Positions 1 to 7,245 of a stretch of DNA of 64,000 nucleotides are shown here, in pieces. Origin of the DNA: VRUE01 sp963702955. Lineage in GTDB: Bacteria > Actinomycetota > Thermoleophilia > Solirubrobacterales > 70-9. Position numbers and translations under genes: made by a program. Numbering within the stretch: position 1 is the stretch's first letter; each line of letters opens with the position of its first letter. Location of the stretch: the NCBI GenBank assembly GCA_963702955.1, contig OY969774.1:1736001-1800000 (forward strand), in the 5' to 3' direction. The notes beneath the pieces are model-generated. The model worked only from the letters and a program-made list of their open reading frames with translations, did no database searches and was not told the DNA's origin.

Positions 1-54
1 CTGTCTGGCAATGTTGACAGAGTCAAAAACCGACACGAGTGGAACCCTGCGGAA

Positions 55-150
55 TGCGCCCGACGAGAATCGAACTCGCGACCTTCGGCTTGAAAGACCG
101 ACGCTCTTTGGTCCCCGTGAAGGGACCGTTGACCACTGAGCTACGGGCGC
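55..150 (-). tRNA. tRNA-Glu(TTC) with a hairpin inserted in the D-loop
   Basis: Read on the minus strand, this folds as a tRNA: acceptor GCGCCCG/CGGGCGC, D-stem GCTC/GAGC, anticodon stem TCGGT/GCCGA with loop CTTTCAA, T-arm GCGAG-TTCGATT-CTCGT. The anticodon TTC lies at 92-94 and reads Glu. The D-loop is about 31 nt instead of 7-11: after AGTGGTC comes an extra segment that forms its own 6-bp hairpin (GGTCCC/GGGACC, loop TTCACG). The rest of the cloverleaf is intact. It may be a functional tRNA with an enlarged D-arm, a precursor needing processing, or a decaying gene copy. Confidence 0.8.
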
Positions 151-200
151 CCAGCGGCTAACTTTATCGGCGTGAAGGCCACCGAGCATTGTTCCCCCGC

Positions 201-956
201 ATGGATCTAGGACTTGAGGGGCGGGTCGCGCTGGTGATGGGCGGCAGCCGCGGGCTGGGGCGGGCGATCGCTGCGGCGCTGGCCCGGGAGGGCGCGCGGG
301 TTGCCGTCGTCAGTCGCTCGCCGGGCCGGGTCGAGGAGGCGGCCGCGACGATCGAGGGCGAGGTCTCCCCCTTCGTCGCCGACTCCTCCGACCTCGACCG
401 CCTGGCGGAGCTGCCCGCCGAGGTCGAGGCGGCGCTCGGGCCGCTCGACGTCCTCGTCCTCAACACCGGCGGGCCGCCGCTGGGCGGCGCGCTCGACCAC
501 GATGTCGAGGACTGGGAGCAGGCCTACCGCTCGCTCGTCCTCGCCCCGCGCGTCCTCGCCGGCGCCGTCGTGCCGGGGATGCGCGAACGCGGTTGGGGAC
601 GGATCGTCAACGTCGGCTCGACCTCGACCCGCGAGCCGATCCCCGGCCTCAACCTCTCCAACGCGCACCGGATGGCCGCGGTCGGCTTCCTCAAGACGCT
701 CGCCCGCGAGGTCGCCGCCGACGGGATCACCGTCAACACCGTCGCCACCGGCCGCTTCGCCACCGATCGGCTCGCCGACGAGAGCGGCTCGCTGGAGCCG
801 GCCGAAGCCGCCGCCCGCGAGCAGGTCCCCGCCGGGCGACTCGGCCGGCCCGAGGAGTACGGCGATCTGGTCGCCTTCCTCTGCTCCGAGCGCGCCGCCT
901 ACCTCACCGGCGCCGTCGTCCCGCTCGACGGCGGCATGCTCCACTCGGCGTTCTGA
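201..956 (+). CDS. SDR-family oxidoreductase (3-oxoacyl-ACP reductase-like)
   Basis: A short-chain dehydrogenase/reductase of 251 aa, the usual family length, presumably NAD(P)H-dependent and cytosolic; the substrate is unknown. The Rossmann glycine motif GGSRGLG is at residues 14-20 and an NTGG (NNAG-like) motif is near 88. The C-terminal PLDGG that closes the substrate loop is present. The catalytic YxxxK is not: the aligned segment reads SNAHR (about 153-157), so Tyr is Ser and Lys is Arg, as in one atypical SDR subgroup. A TTG four codons upstream (189) is in frame; I prefer the ATG at 201 because MDLGLEGRVA is a typical SDR N-terminus. It is followed at 31 bp by the CDF exporter. Confidence 0.8.
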   Translation: MDLGLEGRVALVMGGSRGLGRAIAAALAREGARVAVVSRSPGRVEEAAATIEGEVSPFVADSSDLDRLAELPAEVEAALGPLDVLVLNTGGPPLGGALDHDVEDWEQAYRSLVLAPRVLAGAVVPGMRERGWGRIVNVGSTSTREPIPGLNLSNAHRMAAVGFLKTLAREVAADGITVNTVATGRFATDRLADESGSLEPAEAAAREQVPAGRLGRPEEYGDLVAFLCSERAAYLTGAVVPLDGGMLHSAF

Positions 957-987
957 GAGCTGCGCCGCGGCCTACGATGGAGGGGCG

Positions 988-1890
988 ATGAGCCACTCCC
1001 ACGCCGGCCACAGCCACGGCGCCAGCGCCGACGCCGACCGCGGCAAGCTGACGATCGCGCTGGCGTTGATCCTCGCCTTCATGGCCGCCGAGGTGGCGAC
1101 CGGGATCGTCGCCAACTCGCTGGCGCTGCTCTCCGACGCCGCCCACATGCTCACCGACGCGGCGGCGATCGGCTTCTCGCTGGTCGCGATCAAGCTCGCC
1201 GCCCGCCCGGCCGAGGGCGAGATGACCTTCGGCCTCAAACGGGTCGAGATCCTCTCCGCGCAGGCGAACGGCATCACCCTGCTGGTCCTTGCCGCGATCA
1301 TCGCGGTCGAGGCGGTGCGCCGCCTCGTCTCACCCCCGGAAGTCGACGGCGGCCTGATCCTCGCCGTCGCCCTGGCCGGGATCGTCGTCAACCTCGCCGC
1401 CACCGCGACCCTCGCCCGCGCCAACCGCCAGAGCCTCAACGTCGAGGGCAGCTACCAGCACCTCCTCACCGACCTCTTCGCCTTCGTCGGCACCGCGATC
1501 GCCGCCGCGGTGATCCTCGCCACCGGCTTCGACCAGGCCGACGCGATCGCCTCGCTGCTGGTCGCCGGGCTGATGCTGCGCTCCGCCTATGGGCTGCTGC
1601 GCGACTCCGGCCGGATCTTCCTCGAGGCCTCGCCGAAGGGGATGGACCCGGAGCGGATCGGCGGCCGCATGGCCGCACAGCCCGGCGTCGTCGAGGTCCA
1701 CGACCTCCACGTCTGGGAGGTCACCTCCGAGTTCCCCGCCCTCTCGGCCCACGTCACGGTCGCCAGGGATGCCGACTGCCACCGCCTCCGGCTCGAGCTG
1801 GCCGAGCTGATCGAGCGCGAGTTCGACATCCACCACTCGACCCTGCAGGTAGAGCACGAGCCGGAGCGGATCGTGCAAATACAGCGCTAG
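988..1890 (+). CDS. Cation diffusion facilitator (Zn/Co/Cd efflux)
   Basis: An inner-membrane metal-proton antiporter of the CDF/CzcD type, 300 aa. The N-terminus is His-rich (SHSHAGHSH), as usual for zinc-loading loops. About six membrane segments follow. HxxxD-type site-A residues occur in SDAAHMLTD (TM2) and HLLTD (TM5). The C-terminal cytoplasmic domain carries VHDLHVWEVTS, typical of the metal-regulated dimer domain. The start is an ATG preceded by GGAGGGG. The last bases overlap the convergent lysS stop codon by 3 nt, so no terminator separates them. Metal specificity cannot be read from the sequence. Confidence 0.92.
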   Translation: MSHSHAGHSHGASADADRGKLTIALALILAFMAAEVATGIVANSLALLSDAAHMLTDAAAIGFSLVAIKLAARPAEGEMTFGLKRVEILSAQANGITLLVLAAIIAVEAVRRLVSPPEVDGGLILAVALAGIVVNLAATATLARANRQSLNVEGSYQHLLTDLFAFVGTAIAAAVILATGFDQADAIASLLVAGLMLRSAYGLLRDSGRIFLEASPKGMDPERIGGRMAAQPGVVEVHDLHVWEVTSEFPALSAHVTVARDADCHRLRLELAELIEREFDIHHSTLQVEHEPERIVQIQR

Positions 1891-3353
1891 TCGCCCGGCG
1901 CCTCGCGCATCGAGGGGAAGAGGATCACGTCGCGCAGGGTCTTGGCGCCGCTGAGGATCATCATCAGGCGGTCGACGCCGAGCCCCGAGCCGCTCGCCGT
2001 CAGCATCCCGTATTCGAGCGCCCGCACGAACTCCTCGTCGTGCTCGTGCGGCGTCTCCTCGGCGCCCGACTCCTGCCGTTCGCGCTGTTCGACGAAATGG
2101 CGCCGCTGTTCGATCGGGTCGTTGACGTCGGTGCCGCCGCCGGTGATCTCCATCCCGGCGACGATCCCGTCGAAGGCCGCCGCCAACAGCTCGGGATGCT
2201 CGGGGACCGGCTTGACCAGCGGCCAGATCGCCAGCGGCAGGTCGATCAGGAAGGTCGGCTGGATCAGCTTCGGCTCGATCAGCTTGCCCTGCAGGGTGTC
2301 GACCAGGCCGGCCCAGTCGTCGTCGGGATCGGCGTCGCCGCCGGCGATCTCGGCCAGCTCGTCGCGGCTCGCCTTGACGATGTCGACGCCGGTCTCCTCC
2401 AGCAAGGCGTCGCGCAGCCGCACCCGCGGCCAGGGCGCCGCCAGGTCGATCTCGACCCCGTCGCGCTCGACCACGGTCGTCCCCAGCACCCGCATCGCGA
2501 CGTCGGAGACGATCCCCTCGGCGACGTCCATAACCCCGTGGTAGTCGACGCCGCTGACGAACCACTCGAGCATCGTGAACTCGGGGTTGTGCTGCGGCGA
2601 CATCCCCTCGTTGCGGAAGAACTTGCCGAGCTCGTAGACGTTCTCGAAGCCGCCGACGATCGCCCGCTTCAGGTAGAGCTCGGTGGCGATCCGCAGGTAG
2701 AGGTGGCGGTCGAGCGCGTGGTGGTGGGTCTTGAACGGCCGCGCCGCGGCGCCGCCGGTCATCCGCTGCAGGATCGGCGTTTCCATCTCGACGTAGCCGC
2801 GCTCGTTGAGGTGATCGCGGATCGCCGCCACCACCTTCGCCCGCAGCGCGAAGATCTCGCGCGAGCGCTCGTTCGCCATCAGGTCCAGCTCGCGCTGGCG
2901 GTAGCGGACCTCGGGGTCGGAGATGCCGTGAAAGAGGTCGGGTGGGTCGCGCAGCGCCTTGGCCAGCAGCACGCACTCGCGCACCTCGAGCGCGAGCTGG
3001 CCGCGTTTGGTCACGTAGAGATCGCCCTCGACGCCGACCAGGTCGCCGATGTCGAGGTCTTCGATCCGGTCGAAGGCCTCCTGTCCGAGCGCGTCGACGC
3101 GGGCGTAGGCCTGGATCGTCCCGCTCAGGTCGCGGACGTCGAAGAAGGTCGTCTTGCCGTGACCGCGCTGGCCGACGACGCGGCCGGCGATCCGGTAGGA
3201 GAAGTCGCGGTGCTCCCCCGCACCGAGCTGCTCGGGGTCATGCGCCCCGAGGATCTCGGCTATCCGGTTGCGATCCGGGAAGGAGAAGGGATACGGGTCG
3301 ACGCCTTCCGCCCGCAGCCGCTCGACCTTTGCCAGGCGCTCCGCGTCGCTCAC
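1887..3353 (-). CDS. lysS: Lysyl-tRNA synthetase, class II
   Basis: Attaches lysine to tRNA-Lys; cytosolic homodimer, 488 aa, of usual length. It has an N-terminal OB-fold anticodon-binding domain (about 55-145) and a class II catalytic core: motif 1 around ERGYVEMETPIL, motif 2 RNEGMSPQHNPEFTMLEW, motif 3 GLGVDRLMMIL. The start is GTG and overlaps the prmC stop as GTGA, indicating translational coupling. It is the last gene of the minus-strand block argF-lgt-prmC-lysS. A cognate tRNA-Lys(TTT) lies at 47 kb. Confidence 0.97.
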   Translation of the reverse strand: MSDAERLAKVERLRAEGVDPYPFSFPDRNRIAEILGAHDPEQLGAGEHRDFSYRIAGRVVGQRGHGKTTFFDVRDLSGTIQAYARVDALGQEAFDRIEDLDIGDLVGVEGDLYVTKRGQLALEVRECVLLAKALRDPPDLFHGISDPEVRYRQRELDLMANERSREIFALRAKVVAAIRDHLNERGYVEMETPILQRMTGGAAARPFKTHHHALDRHLYLRIATELYLKRAIVGGFENVYELGKFFRNEGMSPQHNPEFTMLEWFVSGVDYHGVMDVAEGIVSDVAMRVLGTTVVERDGVEIDLAAPWPRVRLRDALLEETGVDIVKASRDELAEIAGGDADPDDDWAGLVDTLQGKLIEPKLIQPTFLIDLPLAIWPLVKPVPEHPELLAAAFDGIVAGMEITGGGTDVNDPIEQRRHFVEQRERQESGAEETPHEHDEEFVRALEYGMLTASGSGLGVDRLMMILSGAKTLRDVILFPSMREAPGD

Positions 3354-4189
3354 GGAGCGACGCCGACGGTTACTCGCTCACCACCCATGTAGTCGCGCAT
3401 GGTAGTCGCGTCGCCCAGCATTTCCCTCATCGCCGGCCCGTGGTGGGTGTCGTGCTCCATCGCCATCTTCCAGCCGCTCGGCGTTTCCTCGATCAGACCG
3501 CGGATCACGCCGAGGCCGTCGGCGCCGCAGTCGCCGGTGACGGCGATCCGCGGCTCGCGCCGGATCTCCGGCGAGCGGTCGTAGATCGTCTCGTCGGTGA
3601 CGTAGGGCAGGTTGGCGATCACCAGGTCGACGTCTTCGAGCCCCTCGGGCAGGCCCCGGGAGACGCTGACCTCGAGCGGCAGGCCGAGCCGCTCGGCGTT
3701 CTCGCGCGCCGCTTCGGCCGCTTCCGGCGAGAGGTCGGAGGCGCTCACCGTCAGGTCGGGACGCTCGGACAGGAGGGCCAGGGCGATCGCGCCGGAGCCG
3801 GTGCCGACCTCGTGCACGCGGGCGCCCTCGGGCAGCCCGACGCCGACCTCGACCAGCAGCTCGGTCTCGCGGCGCGGCCAGAGCACGCGCGAGTCGACCG
3901 CGATCTCCAGCTCGCGGAACGGCGCCCGGCCGAGGACGTAGGCGAGCGGCTCGTGCTCGGCGCGGCGCGCCACCGCCGCTTCGATCGCCGCCACGACCTC
4001 CGGCGAGGGCTCGCCGGCACCGTCGCGCGAGAGCTCCTCGACGCCGATGCCGAGGGCGTCGGCGACCAGCGCCTCGGCGTCGCCGCGGGGCTCGTCGCAG
4101 CCCGCCGCGGCGATCTTCTCGGTCGCCGCCTCGAGCAGCTGCTCGACGGTCATCGACCCGTCCTCGCTGCCAGTCTCAACTGCGCCCAC
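3350..4189 (-). CDS. prmC: Release factor glutamine methyltransferase
   Basis: Probably methylates the GGQ glutamine of release factors RF1/RF2 with SAM. 279 aa. A helical N-domain (1-85) is followed by a Rossmann methyltransferase domain with PRRETE (family PRPETE), motif I VGTGSGAIALAL and the substrate motif NLPY where the family usually has NPPY; Pro to Leu still leaves the N-x-P-Y core. A second in-frame Met (MTVEQLLEA, residue 13) could be the true start. It is preceded by lgt (17 bp) and overlaps lysS by 4 nt. Confidence 0.88.
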   Translation of the reverse strand: MGAVETGSEDGSMTVEQLLEAATEKIAAAGCDEPRGDAEALVADALGIGVEELSRDGAGEPSPEVVAAIEAAVARRAEHEPLAYVLGRAPFRELEIAVDSRVLWPRRETELLVEVGVGLPEGARVHEVGTGSGAIALALLSERPDLTVSASDLSPEAAEAARENAERLGLPLEVSVSRGLPEGLEDVDLVIANLPYVTDETIYDRSPEIRREPRIAVTGDCGADGLGVIRGLIEETPSGWKMAMEHDTHHGPAMREMLGDATTMRDYMGGERVTVGVAP

Positions 4190-4206
4190 TGTCGTCGCCT
4201 CCCAAG

Positions 4207-5001
4207 TTAACTCAAAGAATTTTTTGCAAGATTAACAGCAGTGGCGCCGTCGCGAGCCAGGCTCCCGTACCGCTTTCTGACCGCGTAGACGCCGATTCCG
4301 CCGACGAGCATCATTGCAAGGCTCTCCAGCTGGGCGGCGGTAAGTCCCAGTGCGACCGCGTGGTTGCGGCGGATGAACTCGACCAGGAAGCGCTCCGCGC
4401 CGGCGTAGATCAGGTAGATCGCGAACAGCACGCCGGCCCGGTAGCGGTCGCGCAGCTGCCAGAGGATCCACGCCCCCAGCCCCATCGCCAGCGTCTCGTA
4501 GATCGGCGTCGGCTGCACGGTGCGATCGGTCGGCACGGTCCCGTGCGGGTAGGACATCGCCCACGGTCCGTTCCACGGCTTGCCGTAGTCGCCGTCGCCG
4601 GAGAGCTGGCAGCCGCAGCGGCCGACCGCGTAGCCGAGCGCCAGCGCCGGCGCCGCCAGGTCGAGCAGCGCCAGGCCGAGGAAGTCGCGGTACCGGGCCC
4701 AGAGCAGGACGGCGAGGGCGCCGCCGATCGCGCCGCCGTACCAGACCAGCCCCGAGCCGGAGAAGAGGCTGCCGAGCAGGTCGTGCTTGACGCTGTCGTA
4801 GTTCTGGACGACGAAGTAGACGCGCGAGCCGACGATGCCGCCGATCAGCGCCGCGAAGCCCATCTCGTACGCCCAGTCGGTCGGCTTGCCAAGCTCCCCC
4901 AGCCGCTTCCAGATCAGCGCCCCGGCGGCGAGGAAGGCGAGCGCGAACATCAGGCCGAAGGTCTGCAGCGTCAGCGGGCCGAGGTGGATCTCGGGGTACA
5001 T
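4207..5001 (-). CDS. lgt: Prolipoprotein diacylglyceryl transferase
   Basis: Transfers diacylglycerol from phosphatidylglycerol to the lipobox Cys of prolipoproteins in the cytoplasmic membrane. 264 aa with about seven membrane segments. Recognisable family features are the start MYPEIHLGPLTLQTFG, the GGxxGxR-type segment GGIVGSRVYF and the signature GRCGCQLSGDGDYG (family GRxGNFxNxExxG). The C-terminus is short. The ATG at 5001 lies 4 bp downstream of the argF stop, so the two are probably cotranscribed. Confidence 0.95.
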   Translation of the reverse strand: MYPEIHLGPLTLQTFGLMFALAFLAAGALIWKRLGELGKPTDWAYEMGFAALIGGIVGSRVYFVVQNYDSVKHDLLGSLFSGSGLVWYGGAIGGALAVLLWARYRDFLGLALLDLAAPALALGYAVGRCGCQLSGDGDYGKPWNGPWAMSYPHGTVPTDRTVQPTPIYETLAMGLGAWILWQLRDRYRAGVLFAIYLIYAGAERFLVEFIRRNHAVALGLTAAQLESLAMMLVGGIGVYAVRKRYGSLARDGATAVNLAKNSLS

Positions 5002-5005
5002 CGCC

Positions 5006-5890
5006 CTAGTTCCCGAGCAGCGTGAGCAGCAGCGCCTTCTGCGCGTGCAGGCGATTCTCGGCCTGGTCCCAGACGGCCGAGCGCGGCCCGTAGAGGGCCT
5101 CGGCGGTGATCTCCTCGCCGGGGTGGGCGGGCAGGCAGTGGAGGACGATCGCCTCGTCGCTTGCCGCCGCGAGCAGGTCGTCGTCGAGCCGGTAGGGCGC
5201 GAGCGCGCGGCGCCGCTCCTCGGCGTCCTCGTCGCCCATGCTGACCCAGACGTCGGTGTAGAGCGCGTCGGCGCCGGAGGCCGCGTCACGCGGGTCGTCG
5301 GTCAGCTTCGCCCCGTGGCCCTCCTCCAGCTGATAGCCAGCGGGCGCGGCGACGACCACCTCGACCCCGGCGAGCTCGCCGGCGATCGTCAGCGAGCGGG
5401 CGACGTTGTTGCCGTCGCCGACGTAGGCGAGCTTGAGGCCGTGCAGATCGCCGAAGCGCTCGCGCAGGGTCAGCAGGTCGGCCAGCGCCTGGCAGGGGTG
5501 GTGCAGCGGCGTCAGCGCGTTGACGACCGGCACCTCGGCCGCCGCCGCCAGCTCCGCCACCGCCTCGTGGGAGCCGGAGCGGATGACGATCGCGTCGACG
5601 TAGCGCGAGAGCACCCGTGCCGTGTCGGCGACCGACTCGCCGCGGGTCAGCTGCATTTCGTCGCCGCGCATGACGATCGGCGTCGCCCCCAGCTCGGCGA
5701 CCCCGACCTCGAACGAGACCCGGGTCCTGGTCGAGGGCCGCTCAAAGACCAGGGCGACGCTGCGGCCGGCCAGCGGCCGCTCGCCGTCGCGGTCGCCGCG
5801 CGCCGCTTTCAGCTCCGCCGCCAGGTCGAGCAGCTGGGACAGCTCGAAGCCGCCCAGCTCTTCGCCGGTGAGGAAGTCGCGCTTGGTCAA
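5006..5890 (-). CDS. argF: Ornithine carbamoyltransferase
   Basis: Makes citrulline from ornithine and carbamoyl phosphate in arginine synthesis. 294 aa, slightly short for the family. The carbamoyl-phosphate loop is STRTRVSFE, followed by HPCQALAD, and the ornithine/C-terminal motif HCLP (VLHCLPAHPGEE) is present. No ATG is available near the homologous N-terminus; the start is taken as TTG at 5890 (TKRDFLTGEEL follows). The upstream neighbour is divergent with only 19 bp between starts, so the promoters must overlap coding sequence. It heads the lgt-prmC-lysS block; no other arg gene is nearby. Confidence 0.92.
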   Translation of the reverse strand: MTKRDFLTGEELGGFELSQLLDLAAELKAARGDRDGERPLAGRSVALVFERPSTRTRVSFEVGVAELGATPIVMRGDEMQLTRGESVADTARVLSRYVDAIVIRSGSHEAVAELAAAAEVPVVNALTPLHHPCQALADLLTLRERFGDLHGLKLAYVGDGNNVARSLTIAGELAGVEVVVAAPAGYQLEEGHGAKLTDDPRDAASGADALYTDVWVSMGDEDAEERRRALAPYRLDDDLLAAASDEAIVLHCLPAHPGEEITAEALYGPRSAVWDQAENRLHAQKALLLTLLGN

Positions 5891-5909
5891 GCGGCGGATA
5901 CTACGCCGC

Positions 5910-6746
5910 GTGCGATTCACCGCCCTCGCCTGGAACCTCTTCCACGGCCGCGACTTCCCGCCCGACCCGGCCCTGTTCACCCGCCGCTCGCGCCTGCTGC
6001 GGATCGCCGAGCGCAACGCGACCCACGTCCAGCTCAACCGCGACCTGCTGTCTGAGTTCGCCGGCCTGCTGTCGGCGGCGGCCTGGGACGTGGCGCTGCT
6101 GCAGGAGTGCCCGCCGCGCTTCGCCGCGCCGCTCGCCCGCGCCTGCGGCGCCGAGGCGCACCGAGCGCTCACCTCGCGCAACTCGCTCGGCGCCCTGCGC
6201 GCCCTGGCGGCGCGGATCAATCCCGACCTGATCGCCTCCGGCGAGGGCGGCTCGAACCTCACCCTGGTCCGCCGCGGCAGCGCGCTGGGCGCGATCGCCG
6301 AGCGGCGCGAGATGACGATCCACACCGGCCGTCCGGAGCGCCGCGCGATGGCCTTCGCCCGCACCGAGTCCGGCCTCTGCATCGCCAACCTCCACGCCAC
6401 CAACGACCGCCCGGCCATGGCGACCGAGGACGTGCTGGCGGCGGCGAGCGCAGCCTCGGACTGGGCGGGCGATGCGCCACTGCTCTTCGGCGGCGACCTC
6501 AACCTGCGCCCGGCCGAGACCCCCGAGGCCTTCGCGCAGCTCGCCGAGCGCTTCGGGCTCTCCGCGCCCACCGGCCCCGACGCGATCGACCACCTGCTGG
6601 TCCGCAGCCTGGAGACGGTCGAGCCGCCGCGCCTGTGGTCGGCGGAGCGGCGCGAGATCGAGCAGGACGGGCTGGCGCTGCGACTCTCCGATCACGCCCC
6701 GGTCGAAGCGGTGTTTGGCGACTCGGCGGCGACGGTAGTGGGATAG
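5910..6746 (+). CDS. Endonuclease/exonuclease/phosphatase-fold protein
   Basis: 278 aa protein with the EEP (DNase I-like) fold, a Mg-dependent phosphoesterase family. Landmarks are the opening strand TALAWNLFHGRD (normally xxxxWNxxh), the metal ligand Glu in LLQECPPRF, GGDLNLRPAE (the catalytic D-x-N) and the terminal SDHAPV. All catalytic elements are present, so it is probably active; the substrate (nucleic acid, phosphoinositide or other phosphodiester) is unknown. There is no signal peptide. The GTG start is divergent from argF. Confidence 0.78.
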   Translation: MRFTALAWNLFHGRDFPPDPALFTRRSRLLRIAERNATHVQLNRDLLSEFAGLLSAAAWDVALLQECPPRFAAPLARACGAEAHRALTSRNSLGALRALAARINPDLIASGEGGSNLTLVRRGSALGAIAERREMTIHTGRPERRAMAFARTESGLCIANLHATNDRPAMATEDVLAAASAASDWAGDAPLLFGGDLNLRPAETPEAFAQLAERFGLSAPTGPDAIDHLLVRSLETVEPPRLWSAERREIEQDGLALRLSDHAPVEAVFGDSAATVVG

Positions 6747-6800
6747 TCACAGTTCACAGTTCCAGCACTACCCCTCACCAACCCCAGGAGGCGACAGAGC

Positions 6801-7244
6801 ATGGCGGCGAAAAAACAGGCGTCCGGCAAAGCGACGAAGAAACCGAAAGCCGGTGCCGGGAAGACCTCCGCTCGCAAACCGGCGAAAAAGGCAAAACCGA
6901 AAGCCAAAGCGGCGAAAAAACCCGCCGGGCGCAACGCCCCGATCACCGGTCTCGACAAGAGCGTCGAGCACTTCCGCGAGAGCCTCGAACACAGCGTCAC
7001 GCTCAGCCGCGAGCGTCTGCAGGAAGTCGTCAACGACGCCGTCAAGCGCGGCCGGATGACCCGCGGCGACGCCGAAAAGATGGTCACCGACCTGGTCAAA
7101 CGCGGTCGCCGGCAGACCGACGGCCTGCTGAAAGAGCTGGAACGGCTGGTCAAACAGGCGCGCAAAGAGGTCGGCGGCCGGGCCAAGCCTGTCCGCAAAC
7201 AGGCGACCCAGGCGGCGCGGCGCGCGCGGAAAAAACTGGGCTAG
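6801..7244 (+). CDS. Phasin-like protein with Lys/Ala/Pro-rich histone H1-like tail
   Basis: 147 aa, strongly basic. Residues 1-47 are a lysine/alanine/proline tail (KKPKAGAGK, KPAKKAKPKAKAAKKPAG) like bacterial histone H1-like proteins. Residues 50-120 form an amphipathic helix pair (SVEHFRESLEHSVTLSRERL, then LTREDAE-type RMTRGDAEKMVTDLVKRGRR), as in PhaF/PhaI phasins and PHA-synthesis regulator families. It may bind DNA and a helical partner or granule; no PHA synthase is in the window, so the granule role is unsupported here. A strong ribosome-binding site AGGAGGCGAC precedes the ATG. Confidence 0.7.
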   Translation: MAAKKQASGKATKKPKAGAGKTSARKPAKKAKPKAKAAKKPAGRNAPITGLDKSVEHFRESLEHSVTLSRERLQEVVNDAVKRGRMTRGDAEKMVTDLVKRGRRQTDGLLKELERLVKQARKEVGGRAKPVRKQATQAARRARKKLG

Positions 7245-7245
7245 C

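Noticed and set aside
55..150. Reading the odd tRNA as a selenocysteine or long-variable-arm tRNA using the inner hairpin as the anticodon arm
   Set aside because: No D-arm can then be formed, whereas the Glu reading gives every standard stem.
301..987. Upstream extension of the CDF frame back to 301
   Set aside because: It is Ser/Arg/Pro-rich shadow of the SDR gene; the ATG at 988 has a good ribosome-binding site and begins the usual His-rich N-terminus.
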